Shown here piece after piece: positions 8,229-16,592 of a stretch of 64,000 nt of DNA (positions are counted from its first letter, which is position 1; each line of letters starts with the position of its first letter). This DNA is from Hymenobacter swuensis DY53 (GTDB lineage: Bacteria; Bacteroidota; Bacteroidia; Cytophagales; Hymenobacteraceae). Both the position numbers and the translations under genes were made by a program. The stretch is from positions 2,976,001 to 3,040,000 of the forward strand of contig NZ_CP007145.1 of NCBI RefSeq assembly GCF_000576555.1, in the 5' to 3' direction. The notes under the pieces are model-generated. The model was not told where the DNA came from. It did no database searches and saw nothing but the letters and a program-made list of their open reading frames with translations.

Positions 8229-9503
8229 TCAGGTATCCTGGGTAGTTTCCTGCTCAGTGAAATGCGTGACCAGCAAGGTTAGAAAACGCGCCGAGACTTC
8301 CACGGCGGCGGCCAGATCGGGCAGCTCTACGTTCTCCAGCGGGTTGTGGCTGATGCCTTTAAAGCAGCGCACGAACAGCATGGTAGCCGGAGCCACCCGC
8401 GAAACCGGCACCGCATCGTGGCCGGCCCCGCTCACCAGCGGCACCACCTCGTGGCCGGCTTCGGCAATGGCCCGGGCCAGCAGCTGGTTCAGGCCGGCGT
8501 CGCAGGTGGCGGGGGCGGTGGTTTGCACGGGGCTCCAGGTAAGGTGCAGCTGTCGGCGCCCGGCAATGGCCTGGGCCAGGGCCTGCACCTGTTGGGCGGC
8601 GGTGGTCAGGCGGGCGGCATCGGGGCTGCGCAAATCGAGGCTGCAGCTGACTTCGCCGGGAATAACGTTGCTGGCCGCGTGGCGCACGTCCAGCTTGCCC
8701 ACGGTGGCTACGAGTTCGGGGGCATGCTGGCGGCCGAACTGCTCGACAGCCAGTACAAACTCAGCGGCACCGGCCAGGGCATCCTGGCGCATGGTCATGG
8801 GCACGGTGCCGGCATGGCCGGCCATGCCGCGCCACGTCAGCTCCACCCGCTGCTGGCCGGCAATGGCCGTTACCAACGCCACCGGCAGGTTCCGCTCCCA
8901 GAGCACCGGCCCTTGCTCAATGTGCACCTCGAAGTAGCCTAGCCAGTCGGCGGCCGGAAGGGCGTCGTGCGGAATGCGGGCCGCGTCGCCGCCCATCGTG
9001 GCAATGGCTTCGGCCAGCGTGATGCCGTCCGCGTCTTTCCGCGCCAGCAGGCCGCTTTCGAAGGCTCCGGTGACCACCTTACTGCCCAGGTATGTGGTGT
9101 GAAACCGCACGCCTTCCTCGTCGCTGAAGGCAATGAGCTCCAAGTGAAACGGCAGCTCCGCGCCTTGGTCGGCCAGATTTTCCAGCAGATCCAGCCCCAA
9201 CAGCACGCCCAACGGCCCGTCGAATTTCCCGGCATTCACCACCGTATCAATGTGCGAGGCCAGCACGAAGGTGCGCGCGCCCGGCCGGCGGCTCACCAGC
9301 CGGGCGCGCACGTTGCCGATGGCATCGAGGCGGGTGTGCAGGCCGGCGGCTTCGGCCCAGCCTTGCACCAGCTGCTGCCCCCGCACGAAAGCGGGCGTGC
9401 CGAAGCGGCGCGTAACGCCCTCGGCGTCCTCACTGATGGCGGCCAGCGCCTCGAGGCGCTGCATAATGCGCCCGGCGCGGGCCAGGTACGTGGTTTTGGG
9501 CAT
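8229..9503 (-). CDS. allC: Allantoate amidohydrolase
   Basis: It hydrolyses allantoate to ureidoglycine, CO2 and ammonia. The 424-residue protein is an M20-family di-metal amidase. Metal-site motifs are ASHIDTVVNAGKFDGPLG (His and bridging Asp), FSDEEGVRF (Glu pair), YFEVHIEQGP (His), and SHNPLE (His near the C-terminus). GAGHDA is the typical substrate-binding stretch. The same fold includes N-carbamoyl-amino-acid hydrolases, but the flanking allantoinase and ureidoglycine aminohydrolase settle the substrate. The start is the ATG at 9503, 11 bp after the allB stop, indicating one transcript. Confidence 0.93.
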   Translation of the reverse strand: MPKTTYLARAGRIMQRLEALAAISEDAEGVTRRFGTPAFVRGQQLVQGWAEAAGLHTRLDAIGNVRARLVSRRPGARTFVLASHIDTVVNAGKFDGPLGVLLGLDLLENLADQGAELPFHLELIAFSDEEGVRFHTTYLGSKVVTGAFESGLLARKDADGITLAEAIATMGGDAARIPHDALPAADWLGYFEVHIEQGPVLWERNLPVALVTAIAGQQRVELTWRGMAGHAGTVPMTMRQDALAGAAEFVLAVEQFGRQHAPELVATVGKLDVRHAASNVIPGEVSCSLDLRSPDAARLTTAAQQVQALAQAIAGRRQLHLTWSPVQTTAPATCDAGLNQLLARAIAEAGHEVVPLVSGAGHDAVPVSRVAPATMLFVRCFKGISHNPLENVELPDLAAAVEVSARFLTLLVTHFTEQETTQDT

Positions 9504-9514
9504 TTCCAAGCGGT

Positions 9515-10849
9515 TCAGCGGGTTAGGAGTTCACCTTGATTGAGCTGCCGGAACTCCGGCCGCTGGTACACCAGCTGCCCGGCCAGGTAGGTCTGGTCCA
9601 CCACCCCGCGCAGCTCCCGGCCCAGGTAGGGCGAGGCTTTGTGGCGGTGATGCAACAGCTCTTCCGTGACGGTGAAAGTCTGGGCGGCGTCCAGCACCAG
9701 CAAATCGGCGTCGTAACCGGGAGCAATGCGGCCTTTGCGGTGGCTCTGCCCGATGAGCCGGGCCGGGTTGGTACTGAGCCAGCGGGCCACCTCGGGCAGG
9801 CCCACGGCGCGGCCCCGGGCGGCCGTCCAGAGGGCGGTCAGGGCCAGCTGCAGCGAGGCAATGCCGCCCCAGGCAGTGGTAAAGTCACCGGTAGCTAGCT
9901 GCTTCAAAGCGGGCGGGGCGGGCGAATGGTCGGTGGCGACGAAGTCGATGAGGCCCGTTTGCAGCGCCTGCCACAGCTGCTCGTTGTTGGCCCGCTCCCG
10001 GATGGGCGGGGCGCACTTGTAGGCCGTACCGCCAGCGGGAATATCCTCGGCCGCGAAAAACAGGTAGTGCTGGCCGGTTTCCACCGTAAGCGGCAGCTCC
10101 CGAGCCTTAGCGGCGGCAATGGCCGGCAAAGAATCGGCCGACGATAGGTGCACGATGTGCACCGGGCAGCCGGTTTCCTCGCACAGCTGGATCATCAGGG
10201 CCACGGCTTCGTCTTCCCAGGCTTTGGGGCGCGAGGCCAGGTAGTTGGCATACGAGCGTTTATCGTTCTGCTTCCAGGCATCGTCGTCCTGGCTTAGCTC
10301 GCAGTGCACCAGCAGCGGCAGGCCGTGGCGGGCCAGCAACGGCATTACCCGGCGCAGGTCGGCCTCGGTGGCGTTCGGAAAATCATCGATACCGGAATGC
10401 GTCAGGAAGGCCTTGAAGCCGAGCACACCTTCGGCAATAAGGCCGGGTACCTCGGCCGCATTACCGGGCACAATGCCGCCCCAGAAGCCGCAGTTGGTGT
10501 GCAGCTGCCCGGCCGTGGCCGCCCGCTTCAGCGCCAGACTGGCCACCGAAGTGGTAACCGGAGCCGAGTTCAGGGGCATATCAACCAGCGTGGTGAGGCC
10601 CCCGGCCAGGGCGGCGCGGGTGGCCGTGTCGAAACCTTCCCAGTCAGTGCGGCCGGGCTCGTTGAGGTGCACGTGCGGGTCGATGAGGCCTGGCAGCACG
10701 GCCCGGGCGCCCACATCGTGCACCGGGCAACTCACGGCGGTATCAGGCGGCACCACGTCCAGGATGCGGCCGTTGCGCACTACCACCAGCCCCGGCCGGG
10801 CACCCGACGGCGTTATAATTTCTTCACTTCTGAGCGCAAAATCAATCAT
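9515..10849 (-). CDS. allB: Allantoinase
   Basis: It opens allantoin to allantoate. The 444-residue cyclic amidohydrolase shows the full metal site: DPHVHLNEPGR (two His), GFKAFLTHSG (the carboxylated Lys), LVHCELS (His), HIVHLSS (His) and ATDHSP (Asp). The N-terminal small beta domain is AVLPGLIDP-linked. The start is the ATG at 10849; a GTG three codons earlier is less likely. It heads the minus-strand allB-allC-allE group and is transcribed divergently from the urate oxidase gene across a 223-bp AT-rich spacer that should hold both promoters. Confidence 0.95.
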   Translation of the reverse strand: MIDFALRSEEIITPSGARPGLVVVRNGRILDVVPPDTAVSCPVHDVGARAVLPGLIDPHVHLNEPGRTDWEGFDTATRAALAGGLTTLVDMPLNSAPVTTSVASLALKRAATAGQLHTNCGFWGGIVPGNAAEVPGLIAEGVLGFKAFLTHSGIDDFPNATEADLRRVMPLLARHGLPLLVHCELSQDDDAWKQNDKRSYANYLASRPKAWEDEAVALMIQLCEETGCPVHIVHLSSADSLPAIAAAKARELPLTVETGQHYLFFAAEDIPAGGTAYKCAPPIRERANNEQLWQALQTGLIDFVATDHSPAPPALKQLATGDFTTAWGGIASLQLALTALWTAARGRAVGLPEVARWLSTNPARLIGQSHRKGRIAPGYDADLLVLDAAQTFTVTEELLHHRHKASPYLGRELRGVVDQTYLAGQLVYQRPEFRQLNQGELLTR

Positions 10850-11072
10850 ACTTTTCACTGAATCGATTCACAAAATGATAATATTTCAAACAATACCCAT
10901 TTTTCCTGTAAACTACCAGAATCAATTGCCCTTCCCTGGAAAGCGGCGGCAACCGACTGTTTGACTACTCACAGCCGGTTCAGGCAGCTCAGCTTCTGAC
11001 GGATAGGGCAAGCAGCAGTCTGTTTCGTATCTGGTCCGGCCTGGCCGGACGCCCGTTTCTTATTGGCTTTCG
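10850..11072. promoter_or_regulatory. Divergent allB / urate oxidase promoter region
   Basis: This 223-bp spacer is AT-rich near allB (runs such as CAAAATGATAATATTTCAAA) and GC-richer near the oxidase gene. Divergent genes of one pathway imply shared control. I found no perfect TTG...TANNTTTG promoter and no regulator gene in the cluster. Confidence 0.5.
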
Positions 11073-12476
11073 ATGACGCATTTTTTACTGTTGGGCGTAG
11101 TGGCAGCCGTGGTGCTGCTAATTGTGGGAGGGAGTGCCTTTTTGCACCGTATGGCGCACACCCACCGGGGCGGCGAGCTGGGCACTCAGGGCTTTACCAT
11201 TCAGGGCTTTGCCTACGCCCTCACGGTTCTGGCGGTGCTGTTTGTGCTGGCCGTGACGTACCTGTTCGTGCAGGGCACCACCTGGGAAGGCCACCTGATG
11301 GAGTGGCTCAACATTGTGGTGCGCCTGATGCACGTCACCTTCGGCATTGCCTGGATTGGGGCCTCGTTCTACTTCGTGTTCCTGGAAAACGCCCTTAACC
11401 GCACCGATAACGTGCGCGAGGAGCTGGCCGGCAACCTGTGGGCCGTACACGGCGGCGGCTTCTACTACCTCGAAAAGTATAAGCTGGCCCCCCGGGAAAT
11501 CCCGAAGGCGCTGCACTGGTTTAAGTACGAGGCCTATTTCACCTGGCTTACCGGCTTCAGCCTGCTTTTCGTGGTGTACTACTTCAACGCCGGCAGCATG
11601 CTCATTGATCCGCAGGTGCTGGCCATCAGTCCGCTGGCGGGCGTGGCTATTGGAGTGGGCTCGTTTGTGGTGGCCTGGGTGCTCTACCACGGGCTCTGCC
11701 GCACGGCACTGGTACGCAACAACGTGGCTATGGCCCTGCTGGCGGTGCTACTCTGCACCGGGTTTGCCTGGTTTTACTGCCAAGTATTCAGCGCACGGGC
11801 GGCCTACATTCACTTTGGGGCCATGCTGGGCACCCTGATGGTGGGCAACGTGTTTTTCATCATCATTCCGGCTCAGAAAGCCATGGTGCAGGCCGCTACC
11901 GAGGGCCTGCCCCTCAACCCCGAGCTAGGCAAGCACGCCGGGCTCAGGTCCTTGCACAATAACTACTTCACGCTGCCGGTGCTGTTTGTGATGGTGAGCA
12001 ACCATTTTCCCAGCACCTTCAGCCACGGCTACCCTTGGGTGGTGCTGGCGGCCATTGCGCTGGGCACAGCCGGCGTGAAGCACTGGCTGAACCTGCGCGA
12101 AAAGCACCAGGCCACCGGCCTCGTGCTGCCCGTGGCGGCGGGCCTGCTGCTGGCCGTGGCCTTCGTGACGGCACCCAAAACCGATACCGGAACCACGGCC
12201 GCCTGCACGCCCAACGTGCGCATGGCCCAGGTGCAGGCTGTGGTGCAGCAGCGGTGCATCCGTTGCCACTCGGCCACGCCTACCGACGAAGTGTTCCGAA
12301 CTGCCCCCAACGGCGTGGTGTACGACACGCCCGAGGATATTATTCGCCTGAAGGATAAAATCATGCAGCGCGTGGTCATCACCCAAACAATGCCCCAGAA
12401 CAACAAAACCCACATGACCCAGGCAGAGCGGGACCTGCTGCGCTGCTGGATTGAACAGGGCGCGCTGAACCAGTAG
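11073..12476 (+). CDS. Membrane urate oxidase/hydroxylase with C-terminal cytochrome c domain (PuuD type)
   Basis: It oxidises urate to 5-hydroxyisourate, feeding electrons to the respiratory chain instead of O2 directly. The 467-residue protein has an N-terminal helix, about eight membrane segments in total over residues 1-370, and a C-terminal cytochrome c domain. The haem motif is CIRCH at 395-399 and the likely distal ligand is Met440 in TMPQNN. Motifs such as GIAWIGASFYFVFLENAL, GGGFYYLEKY and LHWFKYEAYFTWLTGF match the COG3748/PuuD urate hydroxylase family. It is not related to the gamma-glutamyl-GABA hydrolase that is also called PuuD. The ATG at 11073 is the first codon of the hydrophobic helix. 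It is the only urate-oxidising gene in the cluster. Confidence 0.92.
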   Translation: MTHFLLLGVVAAVVLLIVGGSAFLHRMAHTHRGGELGTQGFTIQGFAYALTVLAVLFVLAVTYLFVQGTTWEGHLMEWLNIVVRLMHVTFGIAWIGASFYFVFLENALNRTDNVREELAGNLWAVHGGGFYYLEKYKLAPREIPKALHWFKYEAYFTWLTGFSLLFVVYYFNAGSMLIDPQVLAISPLAGVAIGVGSFVVAWVLYHGLCRTALVRNNVAMALLAVLLCTGFAWFYCQVFSARAAYIHFGAMLGTLMVGNVFFIIIPAQKAMVQAATEGLPLNPELGKHAGLRSLHNNYFTLPVLFVMVSNHFPSTFSHGYPWVVLAAIALGTAGVKHWLNLREKHQATGLVLPVAAGLLLAVAFVTAPKTDTGTTAACTPNVRMAQVQAVVQQRCIRCHSATPTDEVFRTAPNGVVYDTPEDIIRLKDKIMQRVVITQTMPQNNKTHMTQAERDLLRCWIEQGALNQ

Positions 12477-12487
12477 GGCGAGGGAAG

Positions 12488-12665
12488 AACCCACCAGAAC
12501 GCCATTCCGAGCATGTGGCGCATCAAGCCAGTGTCCGAAGCATCTCACGTGCTGACGTTACTAAATCGTTGAACGGCAACCGCTCCGTAGCCCAGGGTTT
12601 AAACCCTGGGCTAGCGAAGAACGTCAGCACGCGAGATGCTTCGGCTGCGCCTCTGCATGACGTTC
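12488..12665. repeat. Composite palindromic element, copy 1
   Basis: Nested inverted repeats are arranged in three layers. The outer ends read GAACGCCATTCCGAGC and, on the other side, GCATGACGTTC. Inner arms at 12536-12559 and 12620-12643 pair over 24 bp with one mismatch. A perfect 26-bp palindrome at 12588-12613 (TAGCCCAGGGTTT and its complement) sits between them. A second copy with the identical central palindrome lies at 44128-44311. No coding sequence is evident. It follows the urate oxidase gene by 11 bp. Confidence 0.85.
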
Positions 12666-12729
12666 TTCTGGCTTGTCCACTAGATTTCCAGACACAGCCC
12701 GCAAAGCAGCTCAGCTCGAATAATCTTAC

Positions 12730-12769
12730 AACAAAAACGCCTCTGATACTCACCAGAGGCGTTTTTGTT
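12730..12769. terminator. Intrinsic terminator, likely bidirectional
   Basis: Arms of 16 bp (12730-12745 and 12754-12769) pair perfectly around an 8-base loop. The stem begins AACAAAAACGCC and ends GGCGTTTTTGTT, so each strand carries a T-run. It probably ends the urate oxidase transcript after the repeat element. Confidence 0.85.
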
Positions 12770-12972
12770 TACAGCCATGGGCTCCAAAAAGAAGTTGGCA
12801 AAAAACTTATACCCCTGGGCAACGCCTGGGGGCCGACCACCATCTACCCTCTCGTCAGCTGGTCTGATTCAGGACCGGACTACTTCCGGCTTGTAGCGGA
12901 TGTTTAAAAACCGCTTTGGTACCGCAAAACACAAGGTTTTCGAGGAAACATAAAATTAATCTCGTTAGTACC

Positions 12973-13003
12973 TTGCGTCACATAGTACCTTTACTTACCT
13001 TTG
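12973..13003 (+). promoter_or_regulatory. Bacteroidota-type promoter for the outer-membrane receptor
   Basis: TTG at 12973-12975 and TACCTTTG at 12996-13003 are separated by 20 bp, an exact fit to the sigma-ABfr consensus (TTG, 19-21 bp, TANNTTTG). The receptor gene begins at 13297, so the leader would be almost 290 bases. The rest of the 12770-13296 interval has no convincing gene. Confidence 0.6.
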
Positions 13004-13296
13004 AAACGTTGATTAGATAAAGTACCGGCCGCGCCGCTGCTCCCTCACCGGAGCCAGACGCGGCCCACCCCGAAAACCACCTTGCGCCAATCGGGCCGGG
13101 TGTTGGGCCCCAGCCGGAAGCACTGGCTTCCCTGCTGCCGCCCGGCGTTTTTCGGTTGTCTGGCACCCGCTTTTCCGGCGGTTTGTGCCCCTGCTCGTCA
13201 CGTTTGAATTTCTGGCAATCATGCTACCTCCGGCGGAACCGCGGCCACCGGACTCAGCCCCTCCTTGCCCGATTTTTCCTCAACCACTCCCTTCCT

Positions 13297-15777
13297 ATGA
13301 CTTCCTTCCTGCCTTCCGGCCAGGCCCTGCGGGGCCTGGGGTTCCTCGCTATGCTCTTTCCGCTGGCCGCCGCCGCTCAGCAGCAACCCACCGGCGCCGT
13401 GAGCGGCACCCTCCTCGACCAGGCCACCAGCCAGCCGCTGCCCTTCACCAACGTGGTACTCCTCCGCGCCCAGGATTCCAGCTTCGTGGCCGGGGCTGAA
13501 ACCCTCGAAAACGGCTCGTTTGCGCTGGAAAAGCTGGGTCTGGGCTCCTATCTGCTCAAGGCTTCGGCGGTGGGCTACCAGAACTACCGCCGCCCGGTGC
13601 AGCTCACGGCCGCCGCGCCCACTTTGCGCCTGGGTACCCTGAAGCTGGCTGCTACCGCCACTCAGCTGAAAGGCGTGACGGTGACCGGGGAGCGGGCCAC
13701 CATCGAGAATGAGCCCGGCAAGCGCGTTATCAACGTGGAAAAAGACCTAGCCAGCGTGGGCGGCATGGCCACCGACGTGCTGCGCAATGTACCTTCAGTG
13801 GCCGTGGATGCCAACGGTTCGGTGAGCCTGCGGGGCTCGGCCAACCTGACCATTCTCATCGACGGCAAGCCCTCGGGCGGCAGCAACGGCGGTACCGGTC
13901 TGCGCCTCGACCAGATTCCGGCCTCCCGGATTTCCCGTATCGAGCTGATTACCAACCCCTCGGCTAAGTACGACGCCCAGGGCACGGCCGTGCTGAACGT
14001 GATTCTGAAAAAGCAGACCAAGAACGGCGTAAACGGTCAGGCCAGCCTGCTGGGCGGTACCGGCGACAAGTACAACGCCAGCCTGAGCCTGAACCGGCAC
14101 CAGGGCAAAAGCAACCTGAGCGCGAGCTACGACCGCCAGGATGAGCACTACCGCAACCGCAGCGACAACCGCCAGACTTCCGGCAACGTGACTACCCGCC
14201 AGAACGGCACCGGTCGGGAACGGAACGACTCCCACTCGCTGCGCCTGGGCCTGGATTATGAGCTGACGCCCGAGCAGAGCCTGAACCTGAGCGTGTCGCC
14301 TACCTGGCAGCATGAGCGGGACCTGAGCTTCCAGCGCCTCAGCACCGAGCGGGCCGGGCAGCCCACCACCACCCAGCTGGGTCAGCAGGATTTGAACGTG
14401 GATGTGCGGGTATTGGAAAACGTGGGCAGCTACCGCCGCACCTGGGCCGCCCACCAGGGCCGCGAGCTGACGGCCGTGGGCGGGGCCGTGCTCATTGATG
14501 CCACGGTGCCCGTGACCCAGACGCTGGACGAGGGCGCCCTCAGCGGCTGGCGGCAATTAATGGAGGTGCAGGGCCGCATCTACTTCGCCCAGCTCGACTA
14601 CACCCACCCGCTGGCCGGTAACAAGGGCAAGCTGGAAACCGGCCTGAAAGTGCAGCAACAGCGCAGCAACGGCACCGCCGACCTGTTCGCCCTCCAGACT
14701 GATGCCCCCGGCCAGTACGTGCGGGACCCGGCCCGGTCCCTGGCCTACAACTTCCGCGAAACGGTACCGGCCGCCTACGCCAACTTCCAGCGCGGCTGGA
14801 ACGGCTGGAATGCGCAGGCCGGCCTGCGCACCGAGTACACCAACACCAACGGGGCCGTAAACGGTGGGCAGGGCAAGTTCCGGCTCGATTACCTGGGTCT
14901 GTTCCCCACCGCCAGCATCAGCCGGGGCCTGGGCCAAGCCGATTCCACCAAGGGCGGGGCGCAGCCGCAGCAGCTGTCCTTCAGCTACGCCCGCCGCCTC
15001 AACCGGCCCAACTTCATGCAGCAGCTGGCCGTGCCGCTCTACCAGGACCCGCGCTTCTACCGCCTCGGCAACCCGGCGTTGCGGGCCGAGTTCAGCCATA
15101 ACCTGGAAGTGGGCCACCAGCTGAGCCTGCCCGGTGGGGCCGAAATTACCACCACGCTGTTCGGCCGCTTCACCAATAATGCCATCCAGCGCCTGCGCAA
15201 CGTAGATACGGTAGCGACTAACCTCAACCCCGCCGCCGGGCTGGTGCTGGTAGAAACCTACCGCAACGCCGGCACCACCGCCAACGTGGGCCTGGAGCTG
15301 ACCTGGGCCCAGCCCCTCACGGCCTGGTGGCGCGTGCAGGCCAGCGGCTCACTCTACCGCACCCAGTTCCAGACCAACGCCGAAAACACCGTGGACCGCC
15401 GCGCCCTGGCCGGCAACGTGCGCCTGAACCAGAACTTCACGCCCACTCCTACGCTCGATGTGCAGCTGACTGGCCAGTACAACTCGGCCATCCTCACGGC
15501 CCAGGGCCGCCGCTTGGCCTACGGGGGCATTGATGTGGCGTTGCGCCAGCGCCTGTGGCAGAACCGCGCCGCTCTCACCCTGCGCGTATCCGATGTGCTG
15601 AACACCCAGGTGCGCCGATCCATCGTCGATTCTCCTGAACTCACCGCCAACCTCTACACCAAGCCCGAAACGCGGGTGGGCTGGCTGGGCTTCACTTGGT
15701 ACGTGGGGGCCACGAAAGCCAAAGCCGGCCGCATCGACGGTGCCCCGAAAGGCGGCGGCGGGGGCTTCGGCGGGTAA
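13297..15777 (+). CDS. TonB-dependent outer-membrane beta-barrel receptor
   Basis: This is an outer-membrane receptor/transporter of the 'outer membrane beta-barrel family' (OMP_b-brl_3). The ATG at 13297 is followed by a signal peptide (to about Ala-Ala-Ala-Gln near residue 28). Next come a carboxypeptidase-regulatory-like domain (about 30-120, GAVSGTLLDQATSQPLPFTN), a TonB plug (about 125-230, with DVLRNVPSVAVDANGSVSLRG and ITNPSAKYDAQGTAVLNV) and the long barrel to the C-terminus, which ends in a glycine-rich tail. Length (826 residues) is typical. No partner SusD follows. A downstream gene at 15986 encodes an isolated paralogue of its N-terminal domain. The substrate is unknown. Confidence 0.88.
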   Translation: MTSFLPSGQALRGLGFLAMLFPLAAAAQQQPTGAVSGTLLDQATSQPLPFTNVVLLRAQDSSFVAGAETLENGSFALEKLGLGSYLLKASAVGYQNYRRPVQLTAAAPTLRLGTLKLAATATQLKGVTVTGERATIENEPGKRVINVEKDLASVGGMATDVLRNVPSVAVDANGSVSLRGSANLTILIDGKPSGGSNGGTGLRLDQIPASRISRIELITNPSAKYDAQGTAVLNVILKKQTKNGVNGQASLLGGTGDKYNASLSLNRHQGKSNLSASYDRQDEHYRNRSDNRQTSGNVTTRQNGTGRERNDSHSLRLGLDYELTPEQSLNLSVSPTWQHERDLSFQRLSTERAGQPTTTQLGQQDLNVDVRVLENVGSYRRTWAAHQGRELTAVGGAVLIDATVPVTQTLDEGALSGWRQLMEVQGRIYFAQLDYTHPLAGNKGKLETGLKVQQQRSNGTADLFALQTDAPGQYVRDPARSLAYNFRETVPAAYANFQRGWNGWNAQAGLRTEYTNTNGAVNGGQGKFRLDYLGLFPTASISRGLGQADSTKGGAQPQQLSFSYARRLNRPNFMQQLAVPLYQDPRFYRLGNPALRAEFSHNLEVGHQLSLPGGAEITTTLFGRFTNNAIQRLRNVDTVATNLNPAAGLVLVETYRNAGTTANVGLELTWAQPLTAWWRVQASGSLYRTQFQTNAENTVDRRALAGNVRLNQNFTPTPTLDVQLTGQYNSAILTAQGRRLAYGGIDVALRQRLWQNRAALTLRVSDVLNTQVRRSIVDSPELTANLYTKPETRVGWLGFTWYVGATKAKAGRIDGAPKGGGGGFGG

Positions 15778-15985
15778 TTTCTGAGCGGTCTGCTGTACTA
15801 CGCACCCGCTGGTTTCCGCTCGTTTTGCGGTGGGATTACGCCCCGATAAGCTGCCGCCTGGCATCCACTTCGGGCTCGATTAACCTTGTTTTTCAGACCG
15901 CCCTCGGGGCTTTCAGGCGTGCGTTGCGCCGGTTTCCCAGGCTTCGGCAGCGGCCATTTTTCGCCATCCTTTTTTCCGTACTGCC

Positions 15986-16456
15986 ATGAAAACGTCCTTT
16001 GCTTTCCGCGCCCTGCTGGGCTTCTCCCTCCTCTCGGCTACGGCCGCCCAACTACCCGCCCAGGCCGCCGATACCGCCCCACGCCGGGGCACCGTCTCGG
16101 GCCGCCTCTTTGATGGGCAGAGCCAGGAGCCCATTCCTCACTCCTACGTGGTGCTGTTGCGCGCCGCCGATGGCCGCTTTGTGAAGTCTGTGGAAACAGA
16201 TGCCAACGGGCACTTCCGGGCCACGGGGCTGCCACTGGGCACGTACACGGTGCGCACCACGGTACTCGGTTACCATAAGTTCGGGCCGGTGCTGGCCTTA
16301 CGCGCCGGCCAGCCCACCCACACGCTGGGCACGGTGGTGATGGTGCCGCTGAACATGCCTCTGGTTGCCCGCGCCGACAAAAAAGCCTGGGCCAAACGTA
16401 GTGCGCCGGTAGCCGAGCTGGAACCCCGCCGCCCCGCGGTGCGCGTGCGGTCCTAG
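15986..16456 (+). CDS. Secreted carboxypeptidase-regulatory-like domain protein
   Basis: This is a 156-residue exported protein with a signal peptide (about 1-27) and a single beta-sandwich domain at about 34-125. That domain lines up with the N-terminal domain of the receptor encoded just upstream: both share VVLLRA-D--FV, an ET--NG-F turn, L-LG-Y, a GY, and a closing LGT. It lacks a plug and barrel. A basic tail follows (AWAKRSAPVAELEPRRPAVR). It is probably a local duplicate; whether it binds the receptor or a ligand is unknown. A hairpin with a T-run follows the stop. Confidence 0.7.
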   Translation: MKTSFAFRALLGFSLLSATAAQLPAQAADTAPRRGTVSGRLFDGQSQEPIPHSYVVLLRAADGRFVKSVETDANGHFRATGLPLGTYTVRTTVLGYHKFGPVLALRAGQPTHTLGTVVMVPLNMPLVARADKKAWAKRSAPVAELEPRRPAVRVRS

Positions 16457-16478
16457 CGCCCCACCGCTTCCGGTAGCC

Positions 16479-16528
16479 CCGGCTCGGTACCCGCTTGCTC
16501 CCAAGCAAGTAGGTACCGGGCCGGTTTT
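16479..16528 (+). terminator. Rho-independent terminator
   Basis: Arms of 21 bp (16479-16499 and 16504-16524) pair with three mismatches, two of them compatible with G-U pairing in RNA, around a 4-base loop and are followed by TTTT. It ends the transcript of the small secreted protein gene. Confidence 0.75.
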
Positions 16529-16560
16529 CGTTGCTCGGAGTAGCTCAAACTGTGTACCCC

Positions 16561-16568
16561 TACCTTTG
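16561..16568 (+). promoter_or_regulatory. Possible -7 element (TACCTTTG) for the DUF2459 gene
   Basis: TACCTTTG matches the -7 consensus and lies 24 bp before the ATG at 16593. A TTG at the right -33 distance is absent, so the assignment rests on one box only. Confidence 0.4.
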
Positions 16569-16592
16569 CGGCGCTTTAATCCCCGAACCTCT

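Noticed and set aside
13003..13296. Cobalamin or other riboswitch before the receptor
   Set aside because: A CACTGG-like stretch near 13120 is reminiscent, but the other conserved boxes are missing, so I do not call one.
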